This document shows, in pieces, positions 52,326-61,487 of a DNA stretch of 64,000 nt; the first letter of the stretch is position 1; every line of letters begins with the position of its first letter. The position numbers and the translations under genes were made by a program. Location of the stretch: NCBI RefSeq assembly GCF_900107195.1, contig NZ_FNPB01000003.1, forward strand, positions 1-64,000, read 5' to 3'. This DNA comes from Halobellus clavatus. GTDB lineage: Archaea; Halobacteriota; Halobacteria; Halobacteriales; Haloferacaceae. Below the pieces are notes generated by a model. It did not search any database and was not told where the DNA came from. It saw only the letters and a list, made by a program, of their open reading frames with translations.

Positions 52326-54041
52326 CTACGGATGCGACCAGTACGCGACCGATTCCTCGTCTCCGTGGTCGTCGACGCGTGCGAACCCGATCCGCTCGAA
52401 CTGAATAACGTCGCCGTCTTCGGTCGCGCCGAAGTCCGGTTCCGCGACGCCGGAGACGTCGCCGTCGGGCGTCCGCAGTCGGACGGCGACGGTGTCCGTC
52501 GCGGGCGCCCAGTGGATCACGTCGACGTCGCCCGCCCGAACCACGTCGATGTCGTCACCGGTCGCGACGAGGCTGTCGCCCTCGCGCCGGACACACGCGT
52601 AGCCCTTCAGCCAGACGCGGTCTCCCTCCGCCGGCACGTCCTCCGGTTCGACGACGACGCCGTCGGCCGCGGGGACGGTCCGCTCACCGCGGGACTCGTG
52701 ATCGGGGTGTATCGGGGGGTGGCCGGCGTCCGGCCCACCCTCGATCGGGAACATCTCGCCGTCTCTGACCAGGAAGTACCGCTCGGCCTCGTCGTCGACG
52801 AGCTCTCTGTTCTCGGCGTAGACGGAACTCATCGAGAGGTCCACGTTCGAGGTCGAAGTGCCCAGCGCGGCCAGCGCTTCGACGACGGCTTCACCGCGAA
52901 TCCCGCGGCGTCGCAGACTCTTCAGTGTCGGCGCGCGCGGGTCGTCCCACCCGTCGAGGTCGCCCGCGTCGATCTTCTCTTTCAGCGTCGACGTCGAAAG
53001 TTGCACGTCGTAGGCGTCGACCTGCACGTGGCCCCAGTGGACCACCTCGGGGTACGTCCAGTCGAAGTAGTCGTAGACGAACCGCTGGCGCTTCGCGGAG
53101 TCCTGGAGGTCGATGCCGCGGATGATGTGGGTGACGCCGGTGAGGTGGTCGTCGACGCCGGACTGGAAGTCGAGCATCGGCCAGCACCGGTACTCGGAGG
53201 CCTCCTCGCGCGGGTGCGGCGTGTCGATCATTCGGAACGCGACCCAGTCGCGCAGCGCGGGGTTCTTGTGGTCGATGTCCGTCCGCACGCGGAGGACCAT
53301 CTCGCCGGCGTCGTACTCGCCGTCGACCATCGCCGCGAACTCCCGCCGGGTCGTCTCCCGATCCTTTTCGCGGTGGGGACAGGCCTCTCCGTCGTTCTTC
53401 AGTTCCGAGAAGGTCTCGCCCGAACACGAACACGTGTACGCGCCGCCGGCATCGATCAGGTCGCGGGCGTGCTCGTAGTAGGTCTCCAGGCGGTCGGACG
53501 CGAGGATGACCTCGTCCGGCTCGAATCCGAGGTAGTCGATGTCTTCGAGGATGGCGTCGTAGGCCTCCAGATCGGGCCGCTTCGTCTCGGGGTCCGTGTC
53601 GTCGAAGCGGACGACGAACGACCCGTCGTATCGCTCCTTGTACCGACCGATGACCGCCGGCATCCGGGCGTGACCGATGTGCCAGGGTCCGTTCGGGTTC
53701 GGCGCGGCCCGCATCCGCACCTCGTCGTAGTCGTCGACGTTCGGGAGATCAGGCAGGTCGTGCTCGTCGCCGTCGTCTTCGGCTTCGATCGCGGCGAGTT
53801 CCTCGGGTGCGAGCGTCTCCAGTCGCTCGCGCTTCTCCGCCGTCGAGAGGTCGTTGACGCGCCCGACCACGCCACCGATGATTCCGGGGATCTCGTCGCC
53901 GTGGGGGCGGAAGTCGGGATTCTCCCCCATCAGGGGGCCCATCACGGCTCCGACGTCGGCGTCGCTCTCGTATTTGACCGCGTTCAGGAGCGCGTGCTTT
54001 TCGGCCTCGCGCTCGACGCGTTCGCGTAAGTCCTCGTCCAT
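52326..54041 (-). CDS. gltX: Glutamyl-tRNA synthetase
   Basis: The 571-residue class-I synthetase charges tRNA-Glu, and in archaea probably also tRNA-Gln for later amidation. The HIGH motif is HIGH at 121-124 in NGPWHIGHARMPAV, the KMSKS counterpart is STSTLKEK near residue 340, and the C-terminal beta barrels are archaeal/GlnRS type. A Cys/His cluster YTCSCSGETFSELKNDGEAC near 190-210 is probably a zinc site. The N-terminal helical extension is typical of archaea. A minus-strand GTTTGATTA about 27 nt upstream serves as TATA. Confidence 0.95.
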   Translation of the reverse strand: MDEDLRERVEREAEKHALLNAVKYESDADVGAVMGPLMGENPDFRPHGDEIPGIIGGVVGRVNDLSTAEKRERLETLAPEELAAIEAEDDGDEHDLPDLPNVDDYDEVRMRAAPNPNGPWHIGHARMPAVIGRYKERYDGSFVVRFDDTDPETKRPDLEAYDAILEDIDYLGFEPDEVILASDRLETYYEHARDLIDAGGAYTCSCSGETFSELKNDGEACPHREKDRETTRREFAAMVDGEYDAGEMVLRVRTDIDHKNPALRDWVAFRMIDTPHPREEASEYRCWPMLDFQSGVDDHLTGVTHIIRGIDLQDSAKRQRFVYDYFDWTYPEVVHWGHVQVDAYDVQLSTSTLKEKIDAGDLDGWDDPRAPTLKSLRRRGIRGEAVVEALAALGTSTSNVDLSMSSVYAENRELVDDEAERYFLVRDGEMFPIEGGPDAGHPPIHPDHESRGERTVPAADGVVVEPEDVPAEGDRVWLKGYACVRREGDSLVATGDDIDVVRAGDVDVIHWAPATDTVAVRLRTPDGDVSGVAEPDFGATEDGDVIQFERIGFARVDDHGDEESVAYWSHP

Positions 54042-54108
54042 TACCCGTCGGTGGGTCCTCCCCGGTAATCAAACGAGGGATTTTCCTCCCGGCGGCCGTC
54101 TGGTCGCC

Positions 54109-54789
54109 GTGTTCGACGCAGACCGGGTCACGACGGTTACCTTCGATTCCTACAGCACGCTCGTCGACGTCGATGCAGCGGAAGCAGCGCTCGCCGACCG
54201 GGTTGCGGAGCCCGAACCGATCTCGAAGCACTGGCGGTCGCGCTCGCTGGCGTACACGTTCGTCGCGAACCAGATCGACGCGTAGCAGCCGTTCTACGAC
54301 ATGAACCGGGACGCGCTCCAGTACGCGCTCGATGCCCACGGGGCCGACGTCTCCACGGAGGAACGCGACGAGATCCTGGCGGTGTACCACGAGTTGGACG
54401 TCTTCGACGACGTTCGACGGGAGATCGAACGACTCCGCGAGGCTGGGTACGACTGCTACGTCCTCTCGAACGGCAACCCCGAGATGCTGGCCTCGATGGT
54501 CGAAAACGCCGGGATCGGGGACCTGCTCGTCGACACGATCAGCGCCGACGAGGTCCAGAGGTTCAAACCGAGTGCCGAACTCTACCGGCACGCGGCGGCC
54601 CGCACGGGGACGCCGATCCGCGAGACCGCGCACGCGACGGCCGCGTGGTTCGACGTGCTGGGCGCACAACACGCCGGAATGCAGGGCGTCTGGGTGGACC
54701 GGAAAGGGAACCCGTGGGATGGAGTGGCCGGGGACCCGGCCCTCACCGTCGAGACTCTGGACGCTCTGGCCGACGCGCTCGGGGCCTGA
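54109..54789 (+). pseudogene. HAD-superfamily hydrolase (haloacid dehalogenase type II) with in-frame amber codon
   Basis: The reading frame from GTG 54109 to the stop at 54787-54789 encodes a complete type-II haloacid-dehalogenase-like protein of about 226 codons. A single in-frame TAG at 54283-54285 interrupts it. Before the TAG: TVTFDSYSTLVDVDA with nucleophile Asp. After it, in the same frame: QPFYDMNRDALQYALD, then YDCYVLSNGNPEMLASMVEN (motif II), VQRFKPSAELYRHAA (motif III Lys) and AWFDVLGAQHAGMQGVW (motif IV). All catalytic residues remain. The residue at the TAG is Tyr in the consensus IDAYQPFYD, so one base change (TAC or TAT to TAG) explains it. It is divergent from gltX. Confidence 0.85.
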
Positions 54790-54821
54790 GAACGGAGCAG
54801 CAGAAGGCCCGACTCGCCCGC

Positions 54822-55868
54822 TCAGTACCCGCGGGTGATCAGGTAGTCCGCGATGTCCGCGAGGAGGTCTCGGGCCTCGTTGTCCGGCAGGACGTCGAGG
54901 TGTCGCTTGGCGTTCGCGGTGAGTTCTTCGGCCTTCGCTTCAGCGTAGGCGATCGATCCCGACTCCTCGAGCCGGGAGACCGCCGACTCGATCTCGGCCT
55001 CTGAGACGGTCTCGACGTCGGCAGCGGCGACCAGCCCATCGACGTCGACGCCGTGCTGCCGCGCGTGAAGCGTAATCAGCGTCTCCTTGTTTTCCACCAG
55101 GTCGGAGCCACGCTGTTTCCCCAGCGTCTCCGAGGGCACGGTCAGGTCGAGGACGTCGTCTTGGATCTGGAACGCCCGCCCGGAGTCGATGCCATAGCGA
55201 TACAGCGCGTCGACGGTGTCGTCGTCGGCGCCCATCAGGGTCGCCGCCGTCGCCGCCGCCGCGCCGTAGAGCACGGCCGTCTTCAGTTCGATCATCTCGA
55301 GGTATTCCTCGGGGAGGACCTCCGTCCGGCGCTCGAACTCGACGTCGAGCGCCTGTCCTTCGCAGATCTGCGTACACGTCGTCGCGAGGCGTCGGACGGC
55401 CTCGAGTCCGTTCTCGGGGGCGGCACCCGTCTCCGAGAGCAACTCGAAGGCCTTCGCATACAGCGTGTCGCCGGCGAGGATCGCCGTCTCGGTATCGTAC
55501 TCTCTGTGGACCGCCGGAACGCCGCGACGGAGGTCGTCGTCGTCCATGATGTCGTCGTGGATGAGCGTGAACGACTGGATGACCTCGATGCTCGTCGCCG
55601 CCGACATCACGTCGATCTCCGAGCCGTCGAGCGCGGGGAACGCGTGGTAGTCGACCGACAGCGGCTCGACGTCTGCGAGCGCTTCCGCAGTCAGGAGCGA
55701 GACCGTCGGCCGGAGGCGCTTGCCGCCGGCCTTCAGCAGGTAGCGCGTCGCCTCGTAGAGCCGCTCGGGCGACTTCATCGGGACGTCGTCGTCGAGCGCC
55801 TCGTTGACGAGTTCGCGTCGCTCTGCGACCGCCTCGAGCACCCGTTCCTCCGTCGCTTCCGAGTTCAT
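54822..55868 (-). CDS. idsA: Geranylgeranyl/farnesyl diphosphate synthase
   Basis: The 348-residue trans-prenyltransferase makes the C20 chains of archaeal lipids. It has LLKAGGKRLRPTVSLL, first Asp-rich motif HDDIMDDDD (Asp105 onward), and second motif FQIQDDVLDLTVP. It begins MNSEATEERVLEAVAERREL. It is 1 bp after RNase J on the same strand, a common haloarchaeal arrangement. Confidence 0.95.
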   Translation of the reverse strand: MNSEATEERVLEAVAERRELVNEALDDDVPMKSPERLYEATRYLLKAGGKRLRPTVSLLTAEALADVEPLSVDYHAFPALDGSEIDVMSAATSIEVIQSFTLIHDDIMDDDDLRRGVPAVHREYDTETAILAGDTLYAKAFELLSETGAAPENGLEAVRRLATTCTQICEGQALDVEFERRTEVLPEEYLEMIELKTAVLYGAAAATAATLMGADDDTVDALYRYGIDSGRAFQIQDDVLDLTVPSETLGKQRGSDLVENKETLITLHARQHGVDVDGLVAAADVETVSEAEIESAVSRLEESGSIAYAEAKAEELTANAKRHLDVLPDNEARDLLADIADYLITRGY

Positions 55869-55869
55869 C

Positions 55870-57228
55870 TCACTCCACCAGCTGGATCATATTCCCGTTC
55901 CGCGTGACGTGCAGGTCGCGTCCCATCGCGTAGCCCTGCGACTCCGCGAGGTCGACGTACGGCGCGAAGCCTTCGAGGTCCTGGTGAGCCGGGATGACGT
56001 GCTGCGGCTGGAGCGCGTCGAGCATCTGGTAGTGCCCCTCTTCACGGAGGTGCCCCGAGACGTGGACATCGTCGTAGATGCGCGCGCCCTGCATCTTCAG
56101 GAGGCGCTCGGACTGGTAGCGCTGGCCCTCGTTGGTCGGCTCGGGGATGACCCGCGCCGAGAAGATGACTTTGTCGCCGTCCTCGATTTCGTAGGGCGTC
56201 TCGCCGCGACCCATCCGGGTGAGCATCGCGCGCGGCTCGCCCTGGTGGCCCGTGACGATCGGCAGGTAGTTCTCCTTCCCTTCCTTCATAATCCGCTTGA
56301 ACGTCCGGTCGACGGACTTGCGGTGGCCGTACATTCCGACGTCGTCGGGGAAGTCGACGAAGCCGAGTCGTTCGGCGGTGCCGGAGTACTTCTCCATCGA
56401 ACGGCCGAGCAGGACGGGCTGGCGGCCGATGTCCTTCGCGAACTCGACGATCGAGGAGACCCGCGAGACGTGTGAGGAGAACGTCGTCGCGACGATCCCG
56501 CCGTCGTAGTCCTCGATCGAACGGATGGTGTCTTCGAGGTGGTTCCGCGCGTGCGACTCGGAGGGCGTCCGGCCCTTCCGGCCCGCGTTGGTACAGTCTT
56601 CGATGTAACAGAGGACACCGTTGCCCTCGCGGCCGATCTCGCGGAACCGCTTCATATCGATCGGATCCTCGAGGACCGGCGAGTGGTCCATCCGCTTGTC
56701 GAGCCCGTAAACGACCGCGCCCTCGGGCGTGTGGAGGACGGGGTTGATCGCGTCGATGATCGAGTGCGTCACGTGGACGAACTCGAGTTCGACTTCGCCG
56801 GAGTCGCCGATCGACATCGTTTCGCCGGCTTCCATCTTCACCAGGTCGTTGTTGAAGTTCCCGCTGAACTTACTCTCGCTCTCGACCTGCTGTTTCACTA
56901 ACTCGATCGTGAACGGCGCAGACACCACCGGGGCGTCGTAGCGGTGTGCGAGTTTCGAGATCGCCCCGATGTGGTCGAGGTGACCGTGCGTCGGCACGAT
57001 GGCCTGCACGTCGCCCTCGAGGTCGGACATCACCCGGTCGTCCGGGATGGCGCCCATATCGATCAGGTCGAGACTGTGCATCTTTTCGGTCTCCACGTTG
57101 TCGTGGATGAGGACCTGACTGAGGTTCAGGCCCATGTCGAAGATGACGACGTCGTCGCCCGCGCGAACGGCCGTCATCTGTCGACCGACCTCTTCGTATC
57201 CGCCGATTGTCGCAATTTCGATTTCCAT
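55870..57228 (-). CDS. rnj: Ribonuclease J (beta-CASP)
   Basis: RNase J is a metallo-beta-lactamase/beta-CASP nuclease, a 5'-3' exoribonuclease in archaea. The 452-residue protein starts [20 protein letters not shown], has the metal motif THGHLDH (His81-His86), [16 protein letters not shown] in the beta-CASP part, and [16 protein letters not shown] near the end. An open frame 18 codons upstream looks non-coding. It is followed by idsA, but the mevalonate/isopentenyl phosphate kinase genes that often precede it in haloarchaea are absent here. Confidence 0.95.
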   Translation of the reverse strand: MEIEIATIGGYEEVGRQMTAVRAGDDVVIFDMGLNLSQVLIHDNVETEKMHSLDLIDMGAIPDDRVMSDLEGDVQAIVPTHGHLDHIGAISKLAHRYDAPVVSAPFTIELVKQQVESESKFSGNFNNDLVKMEAGETMSIGDSGEVELEFVHVTHSIIDAINPVLHTPEGAVVYGLDKRMDHSPVLEDPIDMKRFREIGREGNGVLCYIEDCTNAGRKGRTPSESHARNHLEDTIRSIEDYDGGIVATTFSSHVSRVSSIVEFAKDIGRQPVLLGRSMEKYSGTAERLGFVDFPDDVGMYGHRKSVDRTFKRIMKEGKENYLPIVTGHQGEPRAMLTRMGRGETPYEIEDGDKVIFSARVIPEPTNEGQRYQSERLLKMQGARIYDDVHVSGHLREEGHYQMLDALQPQHVIPAHQDLEGFAPYVDLAESQGYAMGRDLHVTRNGNMIQLVE

Positions 57229-57661
57229 AGTTGAATCCGAGCATCGAAAGCCACCGGGTGAGTGCCGCTGTTCCAGTCGCACTCACGATATGGCGAGGGT
57301 GCTCACGTAAACGTCCCGTCGAGTCCGCTGGCCCGCTGTGGGCGGGCTTCGGGACCGATCGGCCCCGGCGTCTTGCAGCACGTCGGTCGTCGGTCCCGCG
57401 TGCCCGAACCGCTCGGACACTTACCCGCGGGAGTCTTGGTACAGATGACTTCTCGGCCGGGTACTAAAAACTAACCGGGTTGGGCCGCACTCGTGTGTCC
57501 GACGCGATCAGTGTCGGAGAAACGCTCTGGCGTCGGGACGCGCGGTGTCGCCTCTCACCTGCGGACACCGACCCCCACGAGGGCACCGAACGGCCCGCCG
57601 AATCCGCTCCTCTCGGGGTCGGTCCGGCACATTTAATACCGAAACGAGAGGCGCTTGGGAT
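57229..57661. promoter_or_regulatory. Divergent region between RNase J and Lsm genes, with Lsm TATA box
   Basis: TTTAATA at 57632-57638 lies 24-30 nt before the Lsm ATG and marks its promoter. A minus-strand TTTTTAGT at about 57463-57470 could start a long RNase J leader of about 210 nt or a small RNA. The rest shows no gene; the frames across it have no domain or codon bias. Confidence 0.5.
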
Positions 57662-57895
57662 ATGAGCGGTCGACCCCTCGACGTTCTCGAAGCCGCGCTC
57701 GAAGATGTCGTCACGATCACATTGAAAGACGGCACTGCGTACTACGGCACTCTCGCCGGGTACGATCAGCACATGAACGCTGTCCTCGAGCCGGCAACGG
57801 ACGTCGACGAGACCGTCCGGGCCGAACTGGAAGTCACGGCGGTCGAAGACACAACGATTATACGCGGCGACAACGTCGTGACGATACAAGTATGA
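57662..57895 (+). CDS. lsm: Lsm (Sm-like archaeal) RNA-binding protein
   Basis: The 77-residue protein has Sm1 ([39 protein letters not shown]) and Sm2 ([14 protein letters not shown]) motifs. Lsm forms a heptameric ring that binds small RNAs and U-rich RNA. The ATG at 57662 fits the TATA box for a leaderless mRNA. Its stop overlaps the rpl37e start by 4 bp (ATGA), a widely conserved archaeal pair. Confidence 0.97.
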   Translation: MSGRPLDVLEAALEDVVTITLKDGTAYYGTLAGYDQHMNAVLEPATDVDETVRAELEVTAVEDTTIIRGDNVVTIQV

Positions 57896-58068
57896 CGGGC
57901 GCAGGCACCCCTAGTCAAGGCAAGAAGAACAAGACGACGCACGTCAAGTGCCGTCGGTGCGGCGAGAAGTCCTACCACGTCAAGAAGAAGGTCTGTTCCT
58001 CGTGCGGATTCGGGAAGTCCGCGAAGCGTCGCGACTACGAGTGGCAGTCGAAGGCCGGCGACAACTGA
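57892..58068 (+). CDS. rpl37e: 50S ribosomal protein L37e
   Basis: The 58-residue zinc protein has the CxxC-x14-CxxC ribbon: [20 protein letters not shown] then [13 protein letters not shown]. It starts [20 protein letters not shown]. Basic composition is normal for a ribosomal protein. It is coupled to lsm by a 4-bp overlap. Confidence 0.97.
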   Translation: MTGAGTPSQGKKNKTTHVKCRRCGEKSYHVKKKVCSSCGFGKSAKRRDYEWQSKAGDN

Positions 58069-58175
58069 TTTCTCGAGGTCTCTCGATTCCAGCGTTGCGA
58101 CCGAGGTTCTCTGACCGTTCGACCCACGAGCCCTCGCTGTAGCGTCTACGGCCGCACCATCGGCCCCGCCGAATG

Positions 58176-58211
58176 CTGGGGACCTTTGTCCGTCGAATTC
58201 GAAGTCCCCAG
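58176..58211 (+). promoter_or_regulatory. Inverted repeat directly before moaB start
   Basis: Perfect arms CTGGGGAC (58176-58183) and GTCCCCAG (58204-58211) with a 20-bp spacer that itself contains palindrome TCGAATTCGA. The right arm ends one base before the ATG at 58213. It could be an operator or an mRNA hairpin hiding the start. Confidence 0.6.
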
Positions 58212-58212
58212 T

Positions 58213-58869
58213 ATGAGCAGCGAGGACCCGTCCGACGCTCACGACCACGAGACCGATCACAGCGACGGAGACGACGAGCCCGCCGAAGGTGGGCACAGTC
58301 ACGATCGCGGCGGCCACGACCACGACCACGACGGTCACGACGGTCACGACCACGACCACGACGGTCACGATCACCACGCCCACGACGTTGGGTCGTTACA
58401 GGCCGCAGTGGTGACAGTCTCGTCGTCCCGGACGCTCGAGGACGATCCGGCCGGTGACGCGATCGAGGCGGCCTTCGAGCGCGAGGATCACGAGGTCAGC
58501 GTCCGTGAGGTCGTCGGCGACGACTTCGACGGCCTCCAGTCGGCCGTGGATCGCCTGGTCAGCCGCGACGACGTCGATGTCGTCGTGACGACCGGCGGAA
58601 CGGGCGTCACACCAGACGACGTGACCGTCGAGGCGCTGAGCGACCTCTTCGCCAAGCCGCTCCCCGGATTCGGCGAGCTCTTCCGCCGCCGGTCTGAGTC
58701 CGAGATCGGAACGCGCGTCGTGGGCACGCGCGCCAACGCTGGCATCACACAGGGCGTCCCGGTCTTCTGCCTCCCGGGGAGCGAGAACGCCGCTCGACTC
58801 GGCAGCGAGGAGATCATCGTCCCGGAGGCCCCGCATCTCGCGGGACTAGCGACGCGTCACGAGCACTGA
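58213..58869 (+). CDS. moaB: MoaB/MogA-type molybdopterin protein with His-rich N-terminus
   Basis: The 218-residue protein starts with about 65 residues that are extremely His/Asp/Gly-rich (repeats of GHDHDHDGHD), then the MoaB domain: LQAAVVTVSSSRTLEDDPAG, VDVVVTTGGTGVTPDDVTVE, ARANAGITQGVPVFCLPG (with R before it). The domain transfers adenylate to molybdopterin in Moco synthesis. The His-rich segment is like nickel/zinc-binding segments of metallochaperones and may store or sense a metal. ATG at 58213 chosen over a TTG 27 bases upstream. Confidence 0.9.
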   Translation: MSSEDPSDAHDHETDHSDGDDEPAEGGHSHDRGGHDHDHDGHDGHDHDHDGHDHHAHDVGSLQAAVVTVSSSRTLEDDPAGDAIEAAFEREDHEVSVREVVGDDFDGLQSAVDRLVSRDDVDVVVTTGGTGVTPDDVTVEALSDLFAKPLPGFGELFRRRSESEIGTRVVGTRANAGITQGVPVFCLPGSENAARLGSEEIIVPEAPHLAGLATRHEH

Positions 58870-58985
58870 CGCAGAGGGCTGCGGTTCGTCCGGCTATCCG
58901 TCCCGCGACGACTGCGACACGGCGATACTCTCCCGGCCGAGAGGTCAACCCACCCCGATCACCGTCGGAGCGCCGACCGCGGCTC

Positions 58986-59534
58986 CTATGGCCGCCACCG
59001 TCCGCCGATCTCTTCGCGCGGGTAGTCCTGATACGTCCCGTTCAAGAACGAACTGACGCGTCCGTTTTCCTCGCTCAGAGTCACCGCCCAGAGCACCTCC
59101 TCGCGGGTTGATGCCTCCAGTGCGCTCATATGCTTCGTGCCCATCCAGTCGGCGTATTCGATATCGATTCCGTCCATCGACTGGTGGCTCGGACTCCGGA
59201 CTCGGACCATCTGTTCTTGAATCGTCCCGTCGGCGGCGATGACGATCGCGCCGTCGCAGGTGAACGCCACGTCTCTCGCCGCTTCCACGAAGGCCTCGGC
59301 CGATTCCGAGATGACCCGACAGCGGTTCACCGGCCACTTGTTCGCCCCGAGCGGGTCGGTGTAACTGCTCACGTCGACGTCGGCGACCACGAGAAAGTAG
59401 AGACTGGGCCCGGATACGTGTTGTTCGTCCCACCGGTCGAACCCGAGGCTCAGTGACTCCGCGGTGTACCGAAGGAGGTCCATCAACTGCTGACTCGTCT
59501 CGTAATCTGTTCTGGATGCGTCGTGCTGGACCAT
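58986..59534 (-). CDS. dacZ: Diadenylate cyclase-like protein (DacZ type)
   Basis: The 182-residue protein matches the DAC domain that makes cyclic di-AMP: FTCDGAIVIAADGTIQEQMV with the DGA motif at residues 94-96, and DWMGTKHMSALEASTREEVL at the position of the GTRHRAA motif. The RHR triad reads KHM here. The N-terminal 90 residues form the helix and strands usual before the core (SLYFLVVADVDVSSY, NRCRVISESAEAFVEAARDV). Cyclic di-AMP regulates osmotic balance in Haloferax. The RHR change could be the haloarchaeal variant or loss of activity. Confidence 0.75.
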   Translation of the reverse strand: MVQHDASRTDYETSQQLMDLLRYTAESLSLGFDRWDEQHVSGPSLYFLVVADVDVSSYTDPLGANKWPVNRCRVISESAEAFVEAARDVAFTCDGAIVIAADGTIQEQMVRVRSPSHQSMDGIDIEYADWMGTKHMSALEASTREEVLWAVTLSEENGRVSSFLNGTYQDYPREEIGGRWRP

Positions 59535-59661
59535 ACTGAGTTGACAGTCGTATTAACATACGCCCACGTCGGTTTGATTGTATCGGCGCGTCCACACGAC
59601 GATCCGGGCCATCAGCCGGCCGAGCACACAGAGAAGCCCGGCGGTCGACCTATGCGTGGCC

Positions 59662-59669
59662 TTTTAATG
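59662..59669 (+). promoter_or_regulatory. TATA box of ilvD
   Basis: TTTTAATG lies 23-30 nt before the ATG at 59692; the mRNA is probably leaderless. Confidence 0.65.
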
Positions 59670-59691
59670 CCGCTGCGACTACCTGCCGTGT

Positions 59692-61449
59692 ATGAGCAAG
59701 CAGGAACCACGCGAACGCGAGGACGGTGCGGACGAACCGTTCTCCAGCGGGAAAGACCCGGACCTCCCCAGCACCGACGTGACGGAGGGCCCCGATAAAG
59801 CGCCCCACCGAGCGATGTTCCGGGCGATGGGCTTCGACGACGACGACCTCTCCTCGCCGATGGTCGGCATCGCCAACCCCGCAGCCGACATCACCCCGTG
59901 TAACGTCCATCTCGACGACGTCGCAGACGCGGCCATCGAGGGCGTCGAGGACGCCGGCGGGATGCCCATCGAGTTCGGCACGATCACGATCTCGGACGCC
60001 ATCTCGATGGGGACCGAGGGGATGAAAGCCTCGCTCATCTCCCGCGAGGTCATCGCCGACTCCGTCGAACTCGTCGCGTTCGGCGAACGGATGGACGCGC
60101 TCGTCACCGTGGCGGGCTGTGACAAGAACCTCCCCGGTATGATGATGGCCTCGATCCGGACGGATCTCCCGTCGGTCTTCCTCTACGGGGGGTCGATTAT
60201 GCCCGGCGAACACCAGGGGCGGGACGTCACGATCCAGAACGTCTTCGAGGGGGTCGGGACCTACGCCGAGGGCGAGATGAGCGCCGACGAACTCGACGAC
60301 CTCGAACGCCACGCCTGCCCGGGTGCGGGGTCCTGCGGCGGGATGTTCACCGCCAATACGATGGCCTCCATCTCGGAGGCGCTCGGGATGGCCCCGCTCG
60401 GCACCGCCGACGCACCCGCCGAGTCGCCGGAACGATACGACGTCGCACGGCGCTCGGGCGAGGCCGTCCTCAACGCTGTCGAGAACGACGTCCGCCCCTC
60501 CGACATCCTCACGAAGGAGTCCTTCGAGAACGCCATCGCACTCCAGGTCGCGATCGGCGGGTCGACGAATGCGGTGCTGCACCTGCTCGCGCTCGCCGCG
60601 GAAGCCGGGATCGACCTCTCGATCGAGGAGTTCGACGAGATCTCCCGCCGGACGCCGAAGATCGCGAACCTCCAGCCGGGCGGGACGAAGACGATGAACG
60701 ACCTCCACGAGGAGGGCGGCGTCCCGGTCGTGATCCGGCGACTCCTCGACGCCGGACTCTTCCACGGTGACGCGATGACGGTCACCGGGCGAACGATCGC
60801 CGAGGAACTCGACGAACTGGACCTGCCTGACGACGACGAGATCGAGGGCGAGTTCATCTACCCCGTCGACGACCCCTACCAGGAGGAGGGCGCGATCAAG
60901 ATCCTCACGGGGAACCTCGCGCCCGACGGGGCGGTGCTAAAAGTCACCGGCGACGACAAGTTCCACCATCAGGGGCCCGCCCGCATCTTCGAGGGCGAGG
61001 AGGCGGCGATGGAGTACGTCCAGCAGGGCCACATCGAATCGGGCGACGTCATCGTCATCCGGAACGAGGGCCCGCAGGGCGGTCCCGGAATGCGCGAGAT
61101 GCTCGGCGTCACCGCCGCGGTCGTGGGCCAGGGCCACGAGGACGACGTCGCGCTCCTGACCGACGGTCGCTTCTCGGGAGCCACCCGCGGGCCGATGGTC
61201 GGCCACGTCGCCCCGGAAGCCGCCGTCGGCGGCGCGATCGGACTCATCGAAGACGGCGACGAGATCACCGTCGACATCCCCGAACGGGAACTGTCCGTCG
61301 ACGTTTCCGACGAGGAACTCGAAGCCCGCCGCGAGGACTGGGAGCCCGCAGACCCGCAGTACTCCTCCGGTGTGCTCGCGAAGTACGGCACCGACTTCGG
61401 GACCGCAGCCAACGGCGCCGTGACGAACCCCGGCGCGAAGCAGGACTGA
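59692..61449 (+). CDS. ilvD: Dihydroxy-acid dehydratase
   Basis: IlvD dehydrates dihydroxy acids in isoleucine and valine synthesis. The 585-residue protein keeps the three Cys that bind the Fe-S cluster: Cys70 (TPCNVH), Cys143 (AGCDKN) and Cys215 ([15 protein letters not shown]). The C-terminal half has [20 protein letters not shown]. The last residues [20 protein letters not shown] are typical. About 20 acidic residues precede the conserved core. It is divergent from the DAC-like gene. Confidence 0.96.
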   Translation: MSKQEPREREDGADEPFSSGKDPDLPSTDVTEGPDKAPHRAMFRAMGFDDDDLSSPMVGIANPAADITPCNVHLDDVADAAIEGVEDAGGMPIEFGTITISDAISMGTEGMKASLISREVIADSVELVAFGERMDALVTVAGCDKNLPGMMMASIRTDLPSVFLYGGSIMPGEHQGRDVTIQNVFEGVGTYAEGEMSADELDDLERHACPGAGSCGGMFTANTMASISEALGMAPLGTADAPAESPERYDVARRSGEAVLNAVENDVRPSDILTKESFENAIALQVAIGGSTNAVLHLLALAAEAGIDLSIEEFDEISRRTPKIANLQPGGTKTMNDLHEEGGVPVVIRRLLDAGLFHGDAMTVTGRTIAEELDELDLPDDDEIEGEFIYPVDDPYQEEGAIKILTGNLAPDGAVLKVTGDDKFHHQGPARIFEGEEAAMEYVQQGHIESGDVIVIRNEGPQGGPGMREMLGVTAAVVGQGHEDDVALLTDGRFSGATRGPMVGHVAPEAAVGGAIGLIEDGDEITVDIPERELSVDVSDEELEARREDWEPADPQYSSGVLAKYGTDFGTAANGAVTNPGAKQD

Positions 61450-61487
61450 GCGTTTTCCCGGGGGGTTCTCACCCCGCCACTGTACGT

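Noticed and set aside
52332-54029. 565-codon frame opposite gltX
   Set aside because: Shadow of gltX; no domain and His/Arg/Val-rich.
54109-54285. Separate short gene before the amber codon
   Set aside because: The same frame continues directly into the rest of the HAD domain; two independent genes would not keep frame and motif order.
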